Shown here piece after piece: positions 1 to 11,480 of a stretch of DNA of 64,000 nt. The notes under the pieces were generated by a model that made no database searches, was not told where the DNA came from, and worked only from the letters and a program-made list of their open reading frames with translations. Origin of the DNA: Ursus arctos (lineage: Eukaryota; Chordata; Mammalia; Carnivora; Ursidae); assembly GCF_023065955.2 (NCBI RefSeq), contig NW_026622997.1, positions 21,990,001 through 22,054,000 of the forward strand, written 5' to 3'. Both the position numbers and the translations under genes were made by a program. Each line of letters opens with the position of its first letter. Positions within the stretch are counted from its first letter, which is position 1.

Positions 1-1821
1 AGCTTCTGCTCAGTCTTATTAGATGTTTGTAGAAATAGATAGTTCAACAGTATTGGGGATTTTATCCTGGGCATATGGTGTATAGCCTTTGTTCAAAGAA
101 GAGCAAAAATACATGTAGTAAGAGCCATCAGATAATAAAAATATCTCTCTTTGCCTTTAATTAAAATAGAAATTATTTTATATATATAACTAAGATGTCT
201 ACATGACAGTGACCTTTTAAAGGTCATTTTCTTAAAGAAAATAACCTTACATTATCTAAGCACACATTAATATTGAGCCAGAAAAACCCTAAAATTCCCT
301 GGGTGGGTAAGACAGGCCAAAGTGTCACGAATTAGACATGTCTTTGGTATGAGGGCTCTAGACATTTAAAAATTTAATGTGATAGAATTTGAAATAGGAA
401 TTTTGAGACTTCCTTTGCTCCTTCAGGCTGAGAAGGGCACTTCTTAATAGATTTTTTATGCATATTTCCATCTACTTTTAAATATAAAAAAATTAAAGGC
501 AAAGTCCAAACATCTGAAGGGGAAAGGAAATCACTCATGCCTTTCTGGCAGCCTTATAAATTAGTAGGGTCCTTTGGGAAAACAACCCAGCAAAATGTAT
601 CAAAAGCTTTGCAAGTGCAGTATTGCTACCAATATGTCAAGAGTCATAAAAATGCTTATAACCTCACTAATCCCACCTCTGGGAACCTAACTCAAAGAAA
701 CAGTTATCCCTGATCAATCATCTCAGGTAACATTCATGAAAGGCAGTGTGGTTGGCTGCCACCCCAAAAAACTACTTTGATAAGGTCATGATTTGATTAA
801 AATTAATGGAGGAGGAATAAAGATCATATAGCATTCATTATATAGATCATTCTTAAAATTATGTGAGTAAAAATTCTAGAAAGCATCTATTAACCTAAAT
901 AAATGAAGTTATTTTTCATAAATTCCTGGTTCTTCCATTTTTCTGCAAGATCACTGTTGACCTTGTGAGGTCCTCTGGAAGATTCCCCCAGAAGTTTTCT
1001 ATTCTACTGACTGTCTCTCCAGTTTTCAAACAAACACTTACAGCATGGAGGTCTAATTTTTATATCTTAAGTGTTGGCAAAATACTTAAGTAACCAGGTG
1101 GCTTTAAAAAGTATTCATGCTTCATATTGGCACATTTTTCTAGGTCTGGTCTCTGACTCATATGTTGAATTTTTTTTTTTTACTTGAAACGAAGATTTAT
1201 TAAGATACCCTTAGCATATTTACAATTGGAGGCCTTTAATGCAGTTCTCCGCAAATTCGAAAAATACAGTTCTCTTTTAAAAAATTAACAGTGGTATCAA
1301 CAGGTTAGGGTAAATATTATCTATCACAGACATAAAACTCTTTAAATAGACAATCTACATTTTCTAACCAATATATATTATGTACAAAAATACACTTGAT
1401 GTGGTGACCAAGTACTGTCAAGGAGGAAAACATATTATATATGAACTTTTTGATTTCATGTTATATCCATAATCAATTCATAGAAGAAATTATTTTGTTT
1501 TTTGTATTTGATTTTTGTTTTGTTTTGTTTTAGGGAATTGGTTTGAATGGGCTATTTGTAGAAAGAATGTCAGTCTTACATTTTTGTTCATGCCTATGCT
1601 GTAGTTTGTAAGAAATCCCTATTTTATGATTTGGGCAAAAAAAGGCGATTTGTGTGAAGAGCACCATGGATTTATTTCAGCATTATCTATTTCAAAGAAA
1701 ACAAAAGTATCGCCCAAATACATAAAAAACAAAATAATAAATGATCCGCTATACGGAATGTTATGCAATTTAAGATAATTGTTATGAAGTCTATGAATCA
1801 CGCCATTACAGTGTAATTAAA
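1..1821. other. AT-rich single-copy-looking DNA
   Basis: No gene or recognisable repeat was seen. The stretch has a T-run near 1167-1179 and a short (TTTTG)n run at about 1512-1531. Open frames are no longer than about 60 codons and resemble no known protein. Confidence 0.5.
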
Positions 1822-1970
1822 TTTTTTTTTTCTTAGAGCAGGGGAGGGACAGAGGGAGAGGGAGAGAATCTGAAGCCCCATGTGGGGCTCGATCTCACAA
1901 CCCTGAGATTATGATCTGAACTGAAATCAAGAGTCGGACGCTTAACCAACCGAGCCACCCAGATACCCCT
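1822..1970 (-). mobile_element. Carnivore tRNA-derived SINE, 5'-incomplete body
   Basis: Read on the minus strand, this is the SINEC head (box-B-like GGCTCGATCTCAC and the GAGCCACCC complement at the right end) followed by a GA-rich middle and an A-tail (T-run at 1822). The copy is short, about 150 bp, with internal deletions compared with a full 190-200 bp element. No clear TSD is visible, which suggests an older copy. Confidence 0.85.
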
Positions 1971-2490
1971 TTAGAAAATAAAAATAACAGCCACTTTCTA
2001 TTGCCATCTACTCTGTGCCAACAATACTGTCTCCTCCCTGACTCCAACCCTAATGTCAGACATTGATCCTAGAAGACATTCCCCACTGGGCTGATAGGTC
2101 AGAGGTAAGTATACCTAGGTTTGGGGCAGTGTCTCTCCCTCCCTCCTGAGCTTCCCCGAGCCACTCCCCATGTAAATTTTCCTGGATTCCAGATAGCTCA
2201 GGTACACAGTGAATGTGGCGTAAGGGAGTACCACTTCTGCTTGTACCCTTTTCAAGGCTCCCAAGCCCAACTGTAACCCTGAGGCTACGTCCCTGAGAGA
2301 CCCTGATGAATTACTAGCCTAGCAGCTGAGCAGTGGTTGGCTGTGCTGGCTCCTCTAAGAGGGATAGGACTCAGTTTGCTGGTTTGTGTCTGAGGGAAGA
2401 CTAGGTTTAGACAAGAGCTGCGTTAGTGCAAGATGGTTGCGGTAGCAGAGTTAAGAGGCTAACCCAAGCTGTTTGTTTTGTTGTTCCATT
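1971..2490. other. Single-copy-looking DNA
   Basis: Moderate-GC stretch with no recognised repeat, open frame or regulatory motif. Confidence 0.4.
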
Positions 2491-2957
2491 GGTTTTTTAT
2501 TAAGATATTAATTTTTTTCAGCTTTACAAAAAAAGATAAATAAACATTGTGTATATTTAGGTTGTACAACATGATTTTTTAAGTTGAGCAATGTGCTCAT
2601 TTAATACATGAATACATGAATACATGAAATCAACACAGTCAAGGTAATGAATACAACCATCACCTCACATAGTTATCATTTGGGTGTGTGTGCTGAGAAT
2701 ACTGAACAATCTATTCTCTTAGTCCATTTCAAGTCCACAGTATAGGATTATTAAGTACAGTCACCATGTTGTGCTTAGCTCCCCAGAACATATTCATCTT
2801 GTAACTGAGAGTCTATACCCTTTGACCAACATCTCCTGATTTCCCCCACACCCGCAGCTCGTGGCAATAACCGTTCTACTCTGGTTCTATGAGTTTGACT
2901 TTTTTAGATTCTACATGTAATAAGTGAGATCATATAGTATTTGTCTTTCTGTGTCCT
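2491..2957 (-). mobile_element. Old L1 (L1MA/L1MB-type) 3' end
   Basis: The reverse complement carries the end of ORF2 (the AAAGACAAATACTATATGATCTCACTTA region at the right edge) followed by the characteristic 3' UTR phrases (GTTGGTCAAAGGGTA, ACCATGTTGTGC region, CATCACCTCACATAG). It is a 5'-truncated, many-times-mutated copy. A short tandem ATGAATAC repeat lies at about 2605-2626. Confidence 0.75.
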
Positions 2958-4019
2958 AACCCAAGCTTTTTGACAACTTCATGACATTAACACACACACC
3001 AAAACTGAATTTTTCAACATAAAAATAGACTGCAAGCTAAATAATTGCAACCATACACACTCACAAAAAGTCTGAATAGCTTTTCTTCTGTAAGTATCCA
3101 TGGGTCTTTTTAGTTTCTCTGGATGTGGTTTTGAAGAGATCCTATGAAGCTCCTAGGATACAAAGTGCAAAACTTTGTATCTATGGGCTTGTTTCCACAG
3201 ACTTTGAAAAGCATCTGTGATAAAACCTTCTTACCAGTGTCTAAGAATCATGCATGATCATGTCCTCACCCTCAAGTAAGGTTCATTTCATTCGTAACGA
3301 GCAATGTAACTACCAAAGCCCGACTGTGATCCCATTTTTAATGAAGATTTAATCAGCTGAGTCACAGACATTGCCCCCCCCCCCCCTACTCCAAGACAGC
3401 TAAGGATTTCTAACTTGGGAGCTAAAATAGAAGTTCAGACTTGATGTTTCTGTTAAGCCCAGTCATCCTGACGGTTTCTTTAAACAATGAGGTGGCCATT
3501 GAACCTTAATACATGTTGCAAATTTAGATAGTTCTTCCTACATCAGATGCCTAAATAATTTAATTCAAATTTATTTATCATGAGATATATAAAAATATTG
3601 ACATTTCTTTTGATAGTTTTCCCAGAAAGAAAATATCTCTGTCTCCTTCACATCCTCCTCTGACCCCAGAACTACCACACACTGCATCAAGAATGTCTCG
3701 TTTAGATTACTTACTCTGCACTTTGTACCTTTCTATGAAGCAAGCCCCTTGTGATCCCATCTCTTGGTAATTTATATTTCCATGAAAACTCTGCTCTGCA
3801 GAGATGCATATTAGGTGCTCCTAGTGAGCTAAAGGGAGAAAATCTGTTCAATTAATTACTTTCGTATTAGAAAAGAGAGAGGAACAAGCATTGCTTTGAA
3901 CTGAAAAGTCATAGAACCCTTAGTACAATTAGAGTGTGGGGAAAATGGCGGGTTGTATGTATAAACCACAAGATATAGATTCTCAAGGAATCATATTTTA
4001 TCTATTTTTGAAATCAGGT
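2958..4019. repeat. Single-copy-looking DNA with a 13-bp poly-C run
   Basis: The only distinct structure is an uninterrupted run of 13 C at 3374-3386. No open frame or known repeat was recognised elsewhere in the stretch. Confidence 0.45.
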
Positions 4020-4090
4020 ACGTAGATAAGTGCCAGATGCCCAGAAAGCATTCAATACTTGTGGGTTGAACGGATGAATGAATGTTTTCC
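4020..4090 (+). repeat. L2/MIR-type 3' tail fragment
   Basis: Resembles the 3' terminus of L2 (…CATTCAATACTTGTGGGTTGA followed by GAATGAATG). It is short and diverged. Confidence 0.4.
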
Positions 4091-4449
4091 CCAAAGATTC
4101 ATGTGTATGGCATTAATGACCAGGGATGTGAAGGATACCAGACACAGCAAGGTAGTTAGAATCAGTGCAGATGTTTGCATTATTTTAGATTCTTAATTCT
4201 TCCTTGCTCTTCCTAAAAATAAAATACCGCCATCCATATTATTCATGTGATTTTAAATGCCATAGAAATTGATGATTTGCAGATACCTCTAAGCAAATAA
4301 TGTAATTTTTGATGGATCAAGAAGTAACATACATAATGCAGTGGAAAGTCCTCATTTCTTCCCCAAAGCCAAACAAAAAAGAAGAAATAAAACAAATTGT
4401 GTATGTATTTTTGGTGTGTTTGTGCATGTGTGCACTTTCTTTCAAACAC

Positions 4450-4659
4450 TGTCTTGAGTATTTTACAAACATAACTCTTTTAATGTTCTCCATGACACTA
4501 TGAGGCGGTTACTGTCCTTACTTCCATTCTACAGGCACCCGAGATGGGGATTGTTTAAGTAACTTACACAAAACCATATAACCAGTCAGTGGTAGAGCTG
4601 AGTTTTTAAACCAAACAGTCTGATTCTAGGACTCAAGCTTTCAGCTACTCTACTAAACT
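4450..4659 (-). repeat. MIR (ancient tRNA-derived SINE)
   Basis: The reverse complement follows the MIR core: the complement of TATGAGGCGGTTACTGTCC, the TTACAGATGAGG-like block at about 4528-4548, the TTAAGTAACTTACACAAAACC block, and 'GGTAGAGCTGAGTTTTTAAACC' at the distal end. Near full length but strongly diverged. It directly abuts the SINE that follows. Confidence 0.8.
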
Positions 4660-4664
4660 CTCTC

Positions 4665-4880
4665 TTTTTTAAAGATTTATTTATTTATTTTAGAGAGAAA
4701 GAGAGAGGGGGAGAAAGAGCAAGAGCAGGAGGGGCAGAGGTAAGGGGAGGGAGAATCTCAAGCAGACTCCCTGCTGAGCTTGGAGCCCGCCACGGGGCTG
4801 GATCTCATGACCCTGAGATCATGATCTGAGTCGAAATCAAGAGTTGGACACTTAACCAGCTGAGCCACCCAAGGCACCCC
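4665..4880 (-). mobile_element. Carnivore SINE (SINEC), full length
   Basis: On the minus strand it starts with the tRNA-like head (complement of GAGCCACCCAAGGCACCCC at the right edge), then CAGGTC/ATGATCTCAGGGTC, AGCAGGGAGTCTGCTTGAGATTCTC-type body, CT-rich middle and AAATAAATAAATCTTT tail. ACTCTCT-like direct repeats flank it weakly. Confidence 0.9.
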
Positions 4881-5889
4881 TTTACTCTCTTTGTGTTAGG
4901 AAAATAACACTTTCATAGGCTCTTTGGCTAGAAGATTATAATTTTCATATTGTATGGCAAGGATGAGAATGAAATAAAAATCAAAGAGAAAACAAAAATT
5001 GTAAAAATGAATTTTATTGTGGCTCACTGAACCCGCAAATAGTTTCTTACAAACATGGCTGTTGGAATTGATCTTCTAGAAATAAATAATAATTTCTCTT
5101 TTTTTCATTTTGAATCCTTAAAAACTCTGAACATTTTAGTATTTCTGTGCTTTAATTAGCAGCTGTTTCCAAGTGTGATAGGTGATTCACGCTAGTCTTA
5201 ATATTGTATATAATTGGATCTCTAAGGCAAATTTATCTGTCAGAGTAAAATTGATCTACAAGTAGTTCCCTCTAGCTAATACCTAAATTAGTTTCACCTG
5301 GACTCTGCCCTCTGATTCCTTCTGAATTATACTCAAGGAAGGAAAACTAACAGCTGGTGTAGGAAGCAGTGATTTTATCCAAAAGATTCTAAGTAAGTCC
5401 AAGGTCAGTAAGAATGGAATAAGAAAACTACACATGTTTATAGCCCAACTTTGGGAAACTCAAGCTGACAACCCATCATATTTAAAAATATGTAGAACAC
5501 ACTATTCAAAATGGGTATTTCAACACTACTGGTCAGACTCTTAAATTGGTGAGCGATAGGAAGCTGTGATGAGTTAGGGGTTTGCGATTCCATCGTAAAT
5601 TTCTTATCGTGTAAACCTAGACTCTGTGTATATATCTGTTTTCCCTCTTAATTTTAAACAGCTCTAAGGGAGTGTCCAAATTTACTTCTAAATCTCACTG
5701 GGCTGAATATGCAGTGGTTTCTTATTAACTAGATAATGAGGCATCCTTACTCAGAGGCGGAGTCAATGGGGCTTTCCGGTGTGGTTGAGGGACTCTTCCT
5801 GTTTCCACGTTTTGCTTCTAGGAGTGCCCCACTTCAGTAGGGCAGCGTCTCACCTGCTATAGACAATTGGTCACCTGTGCTCCATGGCT
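4881..5889. other. AT-rich single-copy-looking DNA
   Basis: No gene or recognisable repeat seen. Confidence 0.4.
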
Positions 5890-6010
5890 TGTCCCCTCCC
5901 ATCACCTTCAGGACCTCACATTGGCAATCATCATTTCTCTATCTTATTTCACACTTATTACATTGTCTGTATCACTTATATCTTGTCCGTTAAGCCATGA
6001 ATTCTCTTAA
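5890..6010 (+). repeat. Probable L2 3'-region fragment
   Basis: Phrases such as CACTTATTACATTGTCTGTATCAC followed by AAGCCATGAATTCT match the usual order near the L2 3' end. Diverged and short. Confidence 0.35.
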
Positions 6011-6315
6011 ACTCTCCCTTTTTTTTTTTTTTTAATATCTACAGGAACAAATGGTCACCCAAAGAATTGAGAAGTCTACCATCATCTTTTAATGGAATGA
6101 ATCCTAGGCAAAAAATTGGAAGACCCAGTTCTAATGTCGATAACAATGGGTTTTACCTTGGGTCCCTCTGATCATCAGTTTCTTCCTCTGTCTAATGTGA
6201 GATATTGGCCTCACTGTTTTTGTCCACAGTGTGTTCTGAAGAACACAAGTTCTGTGGGATGCTCTGCAAATAAAATGGTTTTATCCTCAAACAAGTTTAA
6301 GGATACTTAAATATC

Positions 6316-6517
6316 GGGGCGCCTGGGTGGCACAGCGGTTAAGCGTCTGCCTTCGGCTCAGGGCGTGATCCCGGTGTTACGGGATCGAGCCCCACATCGG
6401 GCTCCTCCGCTATGAGCCTACTTCTTCCTCTCCCACTCCCCCTGCTTGTGTTCCCTCTCTCGCTGGCTGTCTCTATCTCTGTCGAATAAGTAAATAAAAT
6501 CTTTAAAAAAAAAAAAA
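6316..6517 (+). mobile_element. Young carnivore SINE (SINEC_Ame-like), full length
   Basis: Complete element: GGGGCGCCTGGGTGGCACAG head, CTTCGGCTCAGGGCGTGATC, box-B-like GGGATCGAGCCCC, CT-rich middle, AATAAG/AATAAAATCTTT and a 15-A tail. It is flanked by a perfect 17-bp target-site duplication (6299-6315 and 6518-6534, AAGGATACTTAAATATC), which implies a recent L1-mediated insertion. The head wording is the subtype I associate with bears/panda. Confidence 0.97.
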
Positions 6518-6671
6518 AAGGATACTTAAATATCCCTCTTAGATATCAATGTTATATGGGAAACTCTCCAGAAATCCTGAAGTTAAAAATAATACAAATA
6601 TGGATTAGATTTTTATACATTATTTCTCTGCATTTCTAGACAATGAAACTCTCTTTAAAGAAAACGAGTTA

Positions 6672-6722
6672 GGGGGCGCCTAAGTGGCTCAGTTGGTTAA
6701 GCATCTGACTCTTGGTTTAGGC
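6672..6722 (+). mobile_element. SINE head fragment
   Basis: Only the first ~50 bp of the carnivore SINE are present (GGGGCGCCTAAGTGGCTCAG to TCTTGGTTTAG). The body and tail are missing. A second, full SINE starts 64 bp further on. Confidence 0.8.
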
Positions 6723-6785
6723 ATTTTGGATTTTAGACACCAGAAGTTGACCTAAGAATTAGAAGTTATTAGAAGCTTTCTTCCT

Positions 6786-6980
6786 GGGGTGCCTGGGTGG
6801 TGCTGTTGGTTAAGCATCCAACTCTTGATTTCAGCTCAGGTCGTGATCTCAGGGTCGTGAGATTAAGCCCCACATTGGGCTCTGCGCTCAGTGGGGCGTC
6901 TGCTTGAGATTCTCTCTCCCTCTCGCCCTCCTGTTCATGCTCTCTCTCTCTCTCTAAAATAGATAAATAAATCTTATAAA
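6786..6980 (+). mobile_element. Carnivore SINE, full length
   Basis: GGGGTGCCTGGGTGGTGCTG head, TCAGGTCGTGATCTCAGGGTC, CAGTGGGGCGTCTGCTTGAGA, CT-rich (CTCTCT) middle and AGATAAATAAATCTTATAAA tail. No clean TSD was recognised. Confidence 0.93.
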
Positions 6981-7249
6981 AGGTGTTAGTATCTTGTAAT
7001 ACTGGGATACCAAGGGAGAAAGTTAGGGGCAATCAATCTGCAAAATCCTTCCCAATGCAAAACCTTCCAGGATTATTATTACTGTGTAATATCCACCAAT
7101 ATAGCACTGTTACAATCAAAATATACTGGCAGAGATAACATGTTAACTTAATGCCAATTATTAGCCTTATGTTTATTTTCCTCTATAGAAAGAGTTATCC
7201 AGGATATAATACATTAGAGCCTATAGATACAGAGATGAAATTAGTAATA

Positions 7250-7800
7250 CTTCAGCTAAAGGAGTTTATGGTATAGGAGACCTAAGTATAAACTATAAGA
7301 ACAATAAAGTATTCTGATGAAATTATGTATGGAACACAATGGAGACACAAGGGATGTTTGGCCAGGTCTGGGAGGAAGTTGGGGGCCTAAGCTGTGAGTG
7401 GCATCATTATCAGAAGGTGCCCCTTATAATAACTTTTGAGGAGAGTGGGGGTTTATCAAGGAAAGGCAGAGAGAACAGAATGAGCAAAGGCTCAGAAGCC
7501 TGACAGCCCAGCTCATTCTGAGGTCACTGGCAACACTTGCCAGGGCAGTTTTAATGGAGTTGAGGGGACGGAGGCCTGATTCAGTTGAAAAGACACATGA
7601 GTGGGGAGTTCAGAAAATAGAGACGCATTTCAAGAAGACTGTCCATGCAGGGAGTGCAAGAGATAAATGGGCAACTACAAGGGGAGGGTTTCCTGCAAGT
7701 GAGTTTACCAGAACGTGATCCTCCCCAACAGTGAAATGGAGCAAGAAGCAATGGGGAGGCATCGGAAAAATGCTGGAGAAGAAAAGTTCTGGGTGTTGCT
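7250..7800 (-). repeat. L2-like fragment
   Basis: Plus-strand phrases occur in the order seen in inverted L2 copies: GGAGTTTATGGTATAGGAGAC, GGAAAGGCAGAGAGAACAGAATGAGCAAAGG, CAGTTTTAATGGAGTTGAGGGGACGGAGGCCTGATT. Diverged. Overlapping 77- and 92-codon minus-strand open frames at 7581-7888 are not considered genes. Confidence 0.5.
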
Positions 7801-8354
7801 GAAAAGAGATACATGGGGTGAGGAGCTCATATCCCTTTAAGTTGGGCAGCTTCAAAGAGGGCTGAGAAAGTGCTGAAGACACAGACACGTTTCTCTCTAC
7901 GACTTGACTGTGATAAAAAACAAAACCTGTGTAACAAATTCTGATTTCTCGCTTTAAATATCCAGAAGGCTTGCTTTATATGATTTAGTATAAAAGGATG
8001 ACATTTCATTGAGCTACTTCATAAAAATAGGAAATTACCTTTCCTATTTGTCTATGCTTATATATACCTTGAGGGTATCTGGAGTGTTTCTGAGCAGGCT
8101 GTATAATTTGTTGCTCTGAGCTATATAAATCCAAAGATGAAGCAAAATATAACCAAGCACAGAGGCTGACTTGAGTTTAGAACTATTTTCTAGGGAAAGA
8201 AAATGTAATTCATAATATGCATTTCCAAGGAGGTAGCATTCCCAGCAAAGAGACCTATATTATTGTAAATATCAAGCAATCCCAGTCCTCTGCCTTCTCT
8301 TTACAATTTATCCTCCTCAAGTTGATAATAATAATAATATGTTCACTTCTACAG
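7801..8354. other. Single-copy-looking DNA
   Basis: No gene seen. A short (AAT)n run lies at about 8325-8338. Confidence 0.4.
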
Positions 8355-8515
8355 CATCTCAAATCCAAGGATTTCCAAGTGCTTTGTAAATGTGAATCAA
8401 ATCTTAAGACACCCCTGTGAGGCAGGTGAAAATTGTTACTAATATTTTATAAAGAAAGTAATAGATGAGGGATTTACCAAGTTCACAGTCACGTGTGTTT
8501 TGGTGCCTGAGATTC
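8355..8515 (-). repeat. MIR fragment
   Basis: CAAGTGCTTTGTAAATG, then CACCCCTGTGAGGCAGGT, then GAGGGATTTACCAAGTTCACAGTCACG: the MIR core read in reverse. Diverged. Confidence 0.6.
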
Positions 8516-8535
8516 TGGGATGAAAATGTATGTGT

Positions 8536-8539
<4 letters not shown>

Positions 8540-8583
<44 letters not shown>
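8540..8583. repeat. (CA)n microsatellite
   Basis: About 21 uninterrupted CA units. Alternating purine-pyrimidine, so it is a likely length-polymorphic marker and potential Z-DNA former. Confidence 0.99.
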
Positions 8584-8585
<2 letters not shown>

Positions 8586-8649
8586 AGAGTGGGCTCTGGC
8601 TTCTATGAAGCCACCAGGTGGAAAGAAGCACATGTGTAAAGAGATCATT

Positions 8650-9090
8650 ACAATAAAATAGAAGATACGTACAGGATGCAGCCCTGATTCAAGGGAGAAG
8701 AATGTCAACCCTGCTTGGGGAAATCAGGAAAAATTTCAAAGTGGATAAGATGTTTGATCACAATTACGAAGGATGATGAAGATTATTTGCAGACATAGAA
8801 GGTGACCGAGACAAAAGTACATCGTGTCTAAAGCTATGAAGATAAGAAATTGCAGGGTGTGTATAAGGAACTCAAAAGAGTCAGGCATGGCCAGGACAGG
8901 AGTACCAGCTTAGATACTCAGCAGGCCAGAATGTAGTATAAGTGAAGTAAGGGGACTGCATGGAGATCTGGTGACCTGTCAGCTGTGTTATACATGGAGG
9001 GCAGGGCTGCTTATTTCTAGCTGGGTTGTTGCCAGGCCATGTGGGATGTTGTATATCCTGCTTCCAGTTAAGCCAGAGATCAGGCTTTAA
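8650..9090 (-). repeat. L2-like fragment
   Basis: Contains AAAATTTCAAAGTGGATAAG, AGGAACTCAAAAGAGTCAGGC and CAGGGCTGC-type blocks that resemble inverted L2. Weak similarity only. Confidence 0.35.
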
Positions 9091-9774
9091 AATGAGCTTC
9101 ATCTATTTTTGAATGTAAGTGACTATTTCATTTCTTAAAATTGGCCATGTGGACCAAAAATATCCCCACCACATCTTTAAGGTAAATTCAGCCTATTGGC
9201 AGTGATGTTGCCACTTCTTCAAATGTCCAAAGAAAGGTCGTCCCAGTTCTTACTCTCTTCTTTTGGTTACAAGCAACAGAAATAAAATTTGACGAAGCTA
9301 GTCTTGGGAGCTGTTTCTGGAAATTTGGAGAATCTATGGGAAGCCTAGAGAATAAGACATGAAAATTAGCAAAAACCAGGGTGATCAGACAGATGGAATA
9401 GGGCCGTTGTCACAACACAGACAGAGTCACCTCGCTGGCCTCCTGATGGTGCTGCTGCTGTCTGCGAACTGCTAATGCTGGAATCTTGACCTCCTTCTGT
9501 GGTGCATCCTTTCCTCAATAGTTTTAGTCTCAGGATGGAGCACCCAGATGATGGGGTCATGATAAAATGCCTGGATGCAAGCTGCTGAATTAGGGAGCAA
9601 GGAGGTTGATATGGCCCATCCAATTCCAGACTAGGAGTTAGAGTCTTGCCTCTCACCAAGACTCACACAATGAGAACAGGTGTGTAGTGCTAGATAGCTC
9701 AAAAATGACAAATTTTTATCCAACATATATTGAGATGATGATATAGTCATCACTCTCCTCTTGGCCCAGAAATA
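9091..9774. other. Single-copy-looking DNA
   Basis: No convincing repeat or gene. A 97-codon minus-strand frame at 9366-9659 resembles nothing known. Confidence 0.4.
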
Positions 9775-9905
9775 TTGCTTCCTTTTTGCTCCTGGGTAAG
9801 TTGCTTAACCTCTCTGGTCTTACCTTCTATATCTACAAAACTAAGGGGCTTGGGCCAGAGGAGCTCTAATGTTCCCTTACAGCTCCGTAATTGAATAGTT
9901 TTCAT
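9775..9905 (+). repeat. MIR-family fragment
   Basis: CTCCTGGGTAAGTTGCTTAACCTCTCTGG then a CTACAAAACTAAGGGGCTTGG block and CTCTAATGTTCCCTTACAGCTC, which follow MIR-type order. Confidence 0.65.
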
Positions 9906-10354
9906 TGCCATTATCATACATATGCAAAAAATCCAGAAAATGGACATGACTTCTGTGGAATTGTCATAGTTCAATCATTTAAGTTGCATTGCTGGGAAGA
10001 CTAGCACATTGGTGGTCTGAAAGCTTCTGGCCTACTAATGCCTTTATACTACAGAGCATTTCAAGAGACAAACTATTCATCATAATTCAGCTTTCTATCT
10101 TTTAATTTTTTTAGTTCCACTGTAATCAGCAAATACACCATAAAGTGTGAAGGAATAGGTGAGAATGCATCTTTAAAGGCAGAAGTTGTCATACTGGATA
10201 AAAAAATAAGACCCAACTCTATACTATTTATAAAAATGCACATTAAATATAAATATACAGGGAAGCCCGAAATAGAATAATAGGAAAATATATCATGCAA
10301 TCTCTAAACATTAGAATATGATGGAGGCTGGGGTGTCTGTTAAAATGCCAGGTA

Positions 10355-10563
10355 GGGGCACCTGGGTGGCTCAGTCGGTTAAGAGTCCGACTCTTGATTT
10401 CTGCTTATGATCTCAGGGCTGTGGGATCAGGTCCCCAGTGGTCTCTGTGCTCAGCGGGGAGTCAGCTTCTCTCCTTCTCTCTATCCTTCTCCCTCTGTCC
10501 CTTTCCCCTCCTGTACTTTCTCTTGCTCTCTAAAATAAATAAATAAATCTTTTTTTTAAAAAA
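10355..10563 (+). mobile_element. Carnivore SINE, full length
   Basis: GGGGCACCTGGGTGGCTCAG head through AAATAAATAAATCTTT tail. Short direct repeats GCCAGGTA flank it (10347-10354 and 10564-10571). Inserted into the old L1. Confidence 0.95.
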
Positions 10564-11274
10564 GCCAGGTAAAGTAGACTTTTGCAAAGGAGTATAACCA
10601 GGAATAAAGAGAGGAACTCTATAATGACAAAGGAGTCACCTCATCAAGAAGACATAAAATTCCTAAATGTTTATGCACTTTATAAATGAAGTTAAGAGAA
10701 TATGAAGCAAACTGATAGAACATAAAGGAGAAATAGACAAATTCACAGAGGTAGAAATATCAATACTCTTTCCTCAGTATTTGTGTATAACAGGTAAACA
10801 TATCTAAAAGTATATGGAAGACTCAAACAACACTGCCAACTAACCTGACCTGTTGATAGATATAGAACAGTCCCACCAAAACCAGCAGAACATAAATTCT
10901 TTTCAAGCGTATATGAAACATTCATCAAGAGAGACTATGTAGTAGTTTGATAAATTTAAAGTGATTGAAATAATCAAAGTATGTTCTCTTATGACAATAA
11001 ATTAAATTATAAATCAAAACCAGAAAGATACCTGAAAAAATTCCAAATGCTTCACATTAGATAACACTCTTTAAATAATCCATAGGTCAAAGAGGAAATC
11101 ACAAGAGAAATGAAATCCAAAGTTGGTTCTTTGAAAGGATCATTTAAATTGATAAAACTCTAGGTGGACTTGTCAAGAAAAAAAAAAAAAAAGGCACACT
11201 TTACCCATAGTAGAGTTTGAAAGGAGAAAAACACTACACTTCGTACAGACATTAACATGATAAAAGAATATTTT

Positions 11275-11480
11275 TTAGGATTATTTATTTCTTTATTTGA
11301 GAGAGAGAGCAGAGAGAGAGAGTGACAGAGAGCATGAGTGGGGGAGGAGAGGGAGAGGGAGAGGGAGAAGCAGACTCCCTGCTGAGCAGGAAGCCCGACT
11401 CGGGGCTCAATCCCGGGACCCTGAGATCATGACCTGAGTGAAGGCAGATACTTAACCAACTGAGCGACCCAGGTGCCCCA
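11275..11480 (-). mobile_element. Carnivore SINE, full length
   Basis: Minus-strand SINEC with head complement at the right edge (GACCCAGGTGCCCC) and A-rich tail at the left. The flanks ATAAAAGAATATTTT (about 11260) and ATAAGAGAATATTTT (11481) form a one-mismatch TSD. Inserted into the old L1. Confidence 0.95.

Noticed and set aside
6316..6400. tRNA-gene-like A/B boxes at SINE heads
   Set aside because: These are the tRNA-derived promoters of SINEs; no complete cloverleaf with acceptor stem was seen, so no tRNA gene is called.
7581..7888. Two minus-strand frames of 77 and 92 codons
   Set aside because: They lie largely over an L2-like relic, in different phases, and resemble no protein.
8540..8583. 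CRISPR-like periodic repeats
   Set aside because: All periodic arrays found are mono- to pentanucleotide microsatellites with no unique spacers, in a mammalian sequence.
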